Source: Lentisphaerota bacterium (GTDB lineage Bacteria > Verrucomicrobiota > Lentisphaeria > Victivallales > Victivallaceae). Taken from it: a stretch of 43,970 nucleotides of DNA. A model generated the notes under the pieces. That model had not been told where the DNA came from. It searched no databases and worked only from the letters and a program-made list of their open reading frames with translations. Location: NCBI GenBank assembly GCA_015061695.1, contig SUWA01000009.1, forward strand, positions 1 through 43,970. Reading direction: 5' to 3'. Positions within the stretch are counted from its first letter, which is position 1, and the number at the start of each line of letters is the position of its first letter. The translations under genes and the position numbers were made by a program. Below, in pieces: positions 41,191 through 43,970 of the stretch.

Positions 41191-42309
41191 ATGGGTAAAT
41201 GTGTTGGGATTCTTACCGCCGGCGGCGACAGTCCTGGACTCAATGCCGCGATCCGTTCCGTCGGACGGGTGCTGGCTCGCAATAACTGCCGCCTGATCGG
41301 TTTCAAAGACGGTTTTGAAGGGGTGGCATTTGATCGTTATGTGGAGCTGGATGAGGCCATGCTTTCCGGAATTCTGACTGTGGGCGGAACTATATTGCGC
41401 ACCAGCCGGAACAAACCCCATAAGATGCCGCTGGGGAAAAAGATCGTGGATATGACCGGTGCGATCGTTGAAAATTACCACAAACACCAGCTTGCGGCTT
41501 TGATCTGTATCGGCGGCGGCGGAACTCATAAAAGCGCTTTGTTGCTGAAAAAAGCCGGTTTGAATATCATTACTCTGCCCAAAACCATCGACAATGATCT
41601 GGGCGGCTCCAGCAGCTGCATCGGATTTGATACTGCTTTGAATGTGGCCACCAGTGCCATCGACAGTCTGCACAGTACCGCCAGCAGCCATAAGCGCATC
41701 ATGCTGGTGGAAGTTATGGGGCATAAAACCGGTTGGCTGACTCTCGGCAGCGGTATTGCCGGCGGTGCCGACGTAATATTGATTCCCGAAATCCCCTACG
41801 ATATTGAAAAAGTTGCCGATGCGCTCAAAGCCCGCTCCCGCTCCGGAAAGCTTTTCAGCATTGTGCCGGTGGCAGAGGGCGCCATTGATAAAGTTTCTGC
41901 CGGAAAAATTGCCAGACTGGAACAGGAAATCAGCAAATGCAGCGATAAATCACGCAAGAACCAGCTGAAAGCTCAACTGGCCGAACTGACTGCGTATGAT
42001 CCGGCCCGCATATTTGCGCTGGCTAAAAAACTTGAAGAGCTTACCGCACTGGAAACCCGCGTGACGATCCTGGGGTATTTGCAGCGCAGCGGAACGCCCA
42101 GTTGTTTTGACCGGTTGCTGGCGTCGCAATTGGGCGCCCGGGCCGCGCAAGCGGTGCTGGATGGTGATTTCGGCTGCATGGCAGCTTTTGAAAACGGCAC
42201 GACCAAACTTATTCCGATCGAAGAAGTCGCCGGTATCCGCAAAGAACTTACCGGAGATCACCCGTGGGTGGTATGCGCCCGCAAGTCCGGAGTTTCTTTT
42301 GGAGAATAA
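41191..42309 (+). CDS. 6-phosphofructokinase (PfkA superfamily, atypical active-site signature)
   Basis: A 372-residue PfkA-type kinase that phosphorylates fructose 6-phosphate. N-terminal CVGILTAGGDSPGLNAAIR, then LICIGGGGTHKSALLL (107-118), LPKTIDNDLGGSS (129-141), VEVMGHKTGWLTLGSG and ILGYLQRSGTPSCFDR are conserved. The position equivalent to E. coli Gly104 is Gly111, as in ATP-using enzymes. The Gly124 position is Lys131, as in pyrophosphate-using ones. The metal-binding Asp103 position is Gly110. The phosphoryl donor is therefore uncertain. The start is preceded by TTGGAG. It follows the NAGPA-domain gene. Confidence 0.9.
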   Translation: MGKCVGILTAGGDSPGLNAAIRSVGRVLARNNCRLIGFKDGFEGVAFDRYVELDEAMLSGILTVGGTILRTSRNKPHKMPLGKKIVDMTGAIVENYHKHQLAALICIGGGGTHKSALLLKKAGLNIITLPKTIDNDLGGSSSCIGFDTALNVATSAIDSLHSTASSHKRIMLVEVMGHKTGWLTLGSGIAGGADVILIPEIPYDIEKVADALKARSRSGKLFSIVPVAEGAIDKVSAGKIARLEQEISKCSDKSRKNQLKAQLAELTAYDPARIFALAKKLEELTALETRVTILGYLQRSGTPSCFDRLLASQLGARAAQAVLDGDFGCMAAFENGTTKLIPIEEVAGIRKELTGDHPWVVCARKSGVSFGE

Positions 42310-42412
42310 GCGTATTTATTGCGCCTGATAACTCAAATCCGGTATTTTTTTCAAAAGAATTTTTGGGCGGCAAATGTCGGCCGTAAAAACAGAAAAAAAA
42401 CTCGTTGAGCGC

Positions 42413-42441
42413 TTGAAAAAACAGCGTTTTTGTGCTATTAT
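42413..42441 (+). promoter_or_regulatory. Promoter of the symporter gene
   Basis: TTGAAA (42413-42418), 17-base spacer, TATTAT (42436-42441). Transcription would start near 42448, leaving a ~125-base leader. The 263-base gap between the kinase and symporter genes shows no clear terminator. Confidence 0.72.
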
Positions 42442-42558
42442 ACCTTAATAATGCTGCGGAACGGTGTATGGGGTATCTCCATGTCTGTTTCATTGCTTCT
42501 GTTTCCGGAAAATCAAATCAGAACTTTATAAATAAAAAAATTAATTAAAAGAAAGGGA

Positions 42559-42576
42559 ATGGAAAAAAAGTTATGA
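42559..42576 (+). CDS. Possible five-codon leader peptide (MEKKL)
   Basis: ATG GAA AAA AAG TTA TGA, preceded by GAAAGGG. Its stop overlaps the symporter ATG as ATGA, and the purine-rich Shine-Dalgarno is better placed for this mini-ORF than for the symporter. It may couple translation into the symporter. It could also be chance. Confidence 0.35.
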   Translation: MEKKL

Positions 42577-43970
42577 CTTGGTATGATTGGTTGATCGTGA
42601 TCATTCCAACTATGATCGTGTTTGGAGTAGGTTTGTATTCAAGACGTTATCTGCGGGACGTTACAACGTATCTCTCCGCCGGCCGTGTTTGCGGGCGTTA
42701 TGTTATTTCGGTCGGAGACGTGGCGACAACTCTGTCGATCATTGGTTTGTTGAGCTATGTGGAAATTCACTATAAGACCGGGTTTGCCACTACGTTCTGG
42801 GCTTCGCTGTTGCTGCCGGTAGGGGTGGCAATGGGTTTGTTCGGGTATGTAACTTACCGTTTCCGCGAAACCAAGGCGCAGAGTATCGGTCAGTTTCTGG
42901 AAATGCGCTACAGCCGGCCGTTCCGTATTTTTGCGGCCGCCCTGCGCAGTATTTCAGAAATGCTGGCCAATATGATCATGCCGGCATTGGCAGCCCGATT
43001 CTTTATCTACTTTTTGGGCTTGCCGCAGAAGTTTGAACTGTTCGGCCTTACGATTTCCACATTTCACGTTATCATGCTGTTCTGTTTGATCATGGCGATC
43101 AGCATCATCTGTATGGGCGGGGCCATGTCGATCATTATTACCGATACGATTCAGGGCTTTATCTGCTACCCGATGCTGGTGTTCTTTACCATCTTTATTC
43201 TGATCAAATTCCCGTGGGGCAGCGAAATGATGCCGGTGATGGTCGACCGTGCCGATGGCGAAAGTTTCCTTGATCCCAACAATATCAAAAAACTCAAAGA
43301 TTTCAACTTGTTCTCGCTGCTGATGCTGCCGTTTGTGGTGCAGTTCCTGCAGCGCGGCAGCTGGATCGGTGCCGGTTCCTCCGGTACGGCCGCGATCACG
43401 CCGCATGAACAGAAGATGGCTACGTTGCTGGGTACCTGGCGTCAGGCACTCGGGTCGATTTTCTATGTATTGGTGGCAGTGGCGCTGTTGACCATGCTCA
43501 ACCACCACAATCATGCCCGTCAGGCGCACAATATCCGCGTTGAACTCTCGGCCAAAGTGGCAAGCGAAGTGGTATCCGATCCGGCCAAACGCGATGCTGT
43601 GATCGAAAGTATCCGCCAGATGCCGGCCCAAACCCAGATCGTAGGTGTTGACGCCCCGCAGTCGGATAAGAAAAACCTTGATACCCGTTATCTGGAAACG
43701 GCCAAACAGGAATTGGTTGCCGGCGATGTGGACAACGGTAACGCCACGTTCCAGCAATTCCGCACATTGTACTATCAGCTGATGCTGCCGATGACACTGC
43801 GCGATATGCTGCCGTCGGGTATGCTGGGAATGTTCTGTCTGTTGATGGTGCTTTTGATGATATCCACCGACGATACGCGTATTTTCAGTGCGGCGATCAC
43901 CGTCAGTCAGGACGTGATTCTGCCGTTCCGTAAAAAACAGCTTACTCCCCGCGAACACATGTGGATGGTG
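42573..43970 (+). CDS. Sodium:solute symporter (SSS family), partial
   Basis: 466 residues are visible from the ATG at 42573, and the frame is open to the window end. It begins MTWYDWLIVIIPTMIVFGVG with many hydrophobic helices, an SSS-type second segment (YLSAGRVCGRYVISVGDVAT), QSIGQFLEMRYSRPFRIFAA, IIITDTIQGFICYP and later QRGSWIGAGSSGTAAITPHE. Such proteins import sugars, sugar acids or other solutes with Na+. A long, mostly hydrophilic insertion after HHNHARQAHN (about residues 310-400) before the next helices is unusual for the family. The symporter has its own promoter and may take up products of the nearby glycan enzymes. Confidence 0.88.
   Translation, partial: MTWYDWLIVIIPTMIVFGVGLYSRRYLRDVTTYLSAGRVCGRYVISVGDVATTLSIIGLLSYVEIHYKTGFATTFWASLLLPVGVAMGLFGYVTYRFRETKAQSIGQFLEMRYSRPFRIFAAALRSISEMLANMIMPALAARFFIYFLGLPQKFELFGLTISTFHVIMLFCLIMAISIICMGGAMSIIITDTIQGFICYPMLVFFTIFILIKFPWGSEMMPVMVDRADGESFLDPNNIKKLKDFNLFSLLMLPFVVQFLQRGSWIGAGSSGTAAITPHEQKMATLLGTWRQALGSIFYVLVAVALLTMLNHHNHARQAHNIRVELSAKVASEVVSDPAKRDAVIESIRQMPAQTQIVGVDAPQSDKKNLDTRYLETAKQELVAGDVDNGNATFQQFRTLYYQLMLPMTLRDMLPSGMLGMFCLLMVLLMISTDDTRIFSAAITVSQDVILPFRKKQLTPREHMWMV

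Noticed and set aside
40255-41724. A 489-codon minus-strand frame across the NAGPA and kinase genes
   Set aside because: It spans two well-supported plus-strand genes with good ribosome sites and has no domain of its own.
1-43970. CRISPR arrays, tRNA or rRNA genes, prophage
   Set aside because: No regularly spaced direct repeats, no cloverleaf-like segments with CCA ends, and no phage structural or integrase genes were seen. The only mobile trace is the IS3 remnant.

Overview
The window reads as chromosomal DNA of a Gram-negative bacterium of the PVC superphylum, most likely a gut-type Lentisphaerota (Victivallis-like). This is an inference. It rests on a pseudopilin-like secreted protein with an H-X9-DG motif lying among very large secreted glycan-active proteins, on the wealth of carbohydrate genes, and on several cell-envelope glycosyltransferase fusions. 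No rRNA, tRNA or CRISPR array was seen. The sequence is gene-dense, with many stop/start overlaps and clear operons.

Layout. (1) 1-3714, minus strand: the start of an AraC-like regulator cut by the window edge, then a thiI / EamA transporter / AGE-family sugar epimerase operon, diverging from a dus gene (3764-4681, plus). (2) 4717-6573, minus: an ECF sigma factor, a zinc-finger anti-sigma factor and a small exported coiled-coil protein in one operon. (3) 6593-8019, minus: a MATE exporter. (4) 8077-10626, plus: an IS3-type transposase remnant directly followed by a two-gene cassette (polysaccharide pyruvyl transferase and F420-dehydrogenase-type Fe-S protein). (5) 10744-18056, minus: a four-gene envelope-polysaccharide operon: a double GT4 protein, a GT4 fused to the front half of a membrane GT-C enzyme, a second ORF carrying the back half of that enzyme plus an SGNH-like tail, and wecB. 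(6) 18098-32276, minus: two paralogous ~1,800-residue secreted multidomain proteins with a putative glycosidase barrel, a pseudopilin between them, and a cytoplasmic GH2 beta-mannosidase-like enzyme at the head of the operon. The first paralog has its own consensus promoter with a LacI-type palindrome just downstream of the -10 box. (7) 32354-34283, plus: two exported or anchored proteins built from a shared ~105-residue repeat that I do not recognise. (8) 34294-37438, minus: a Gtr-like pair (GT2-GtrA fusion plus multi-spanning GT-C-like protein). (9) 37465-38469, minus: a Gfo/Idh/MocA oxidoreductase. (10) 38586-43970, plus: panD, an EIIA-CBS fusion, a phosphodiester-glycosidase-domain protein with a phosphofructokinase, and a sodium:solute symporter cut by the window end.

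How the genes fit together. Region 6 looks like a glycan-utilisation locus: large exported binding/hydrolase proteins act outside, a cytoplasmic beta-mannosidase finishes the sugars, and the local AGE epimerase, phosphofructokinase and symporter could feed them into metabolism. A mannose- or galactose-containing glycan is only a guess. Regions 4, 5 and 8 build and decorate surface glycans.

The strongest oddities are the membrane glycosyltransferase split over two ORFs with extra domains on both outer ends, the unrecognised repeat family in two adjacent genes, the twin giant proteins with a pseudopilin and an operator but no local repressor, and a recurring TTGCAA -35 promoter box.
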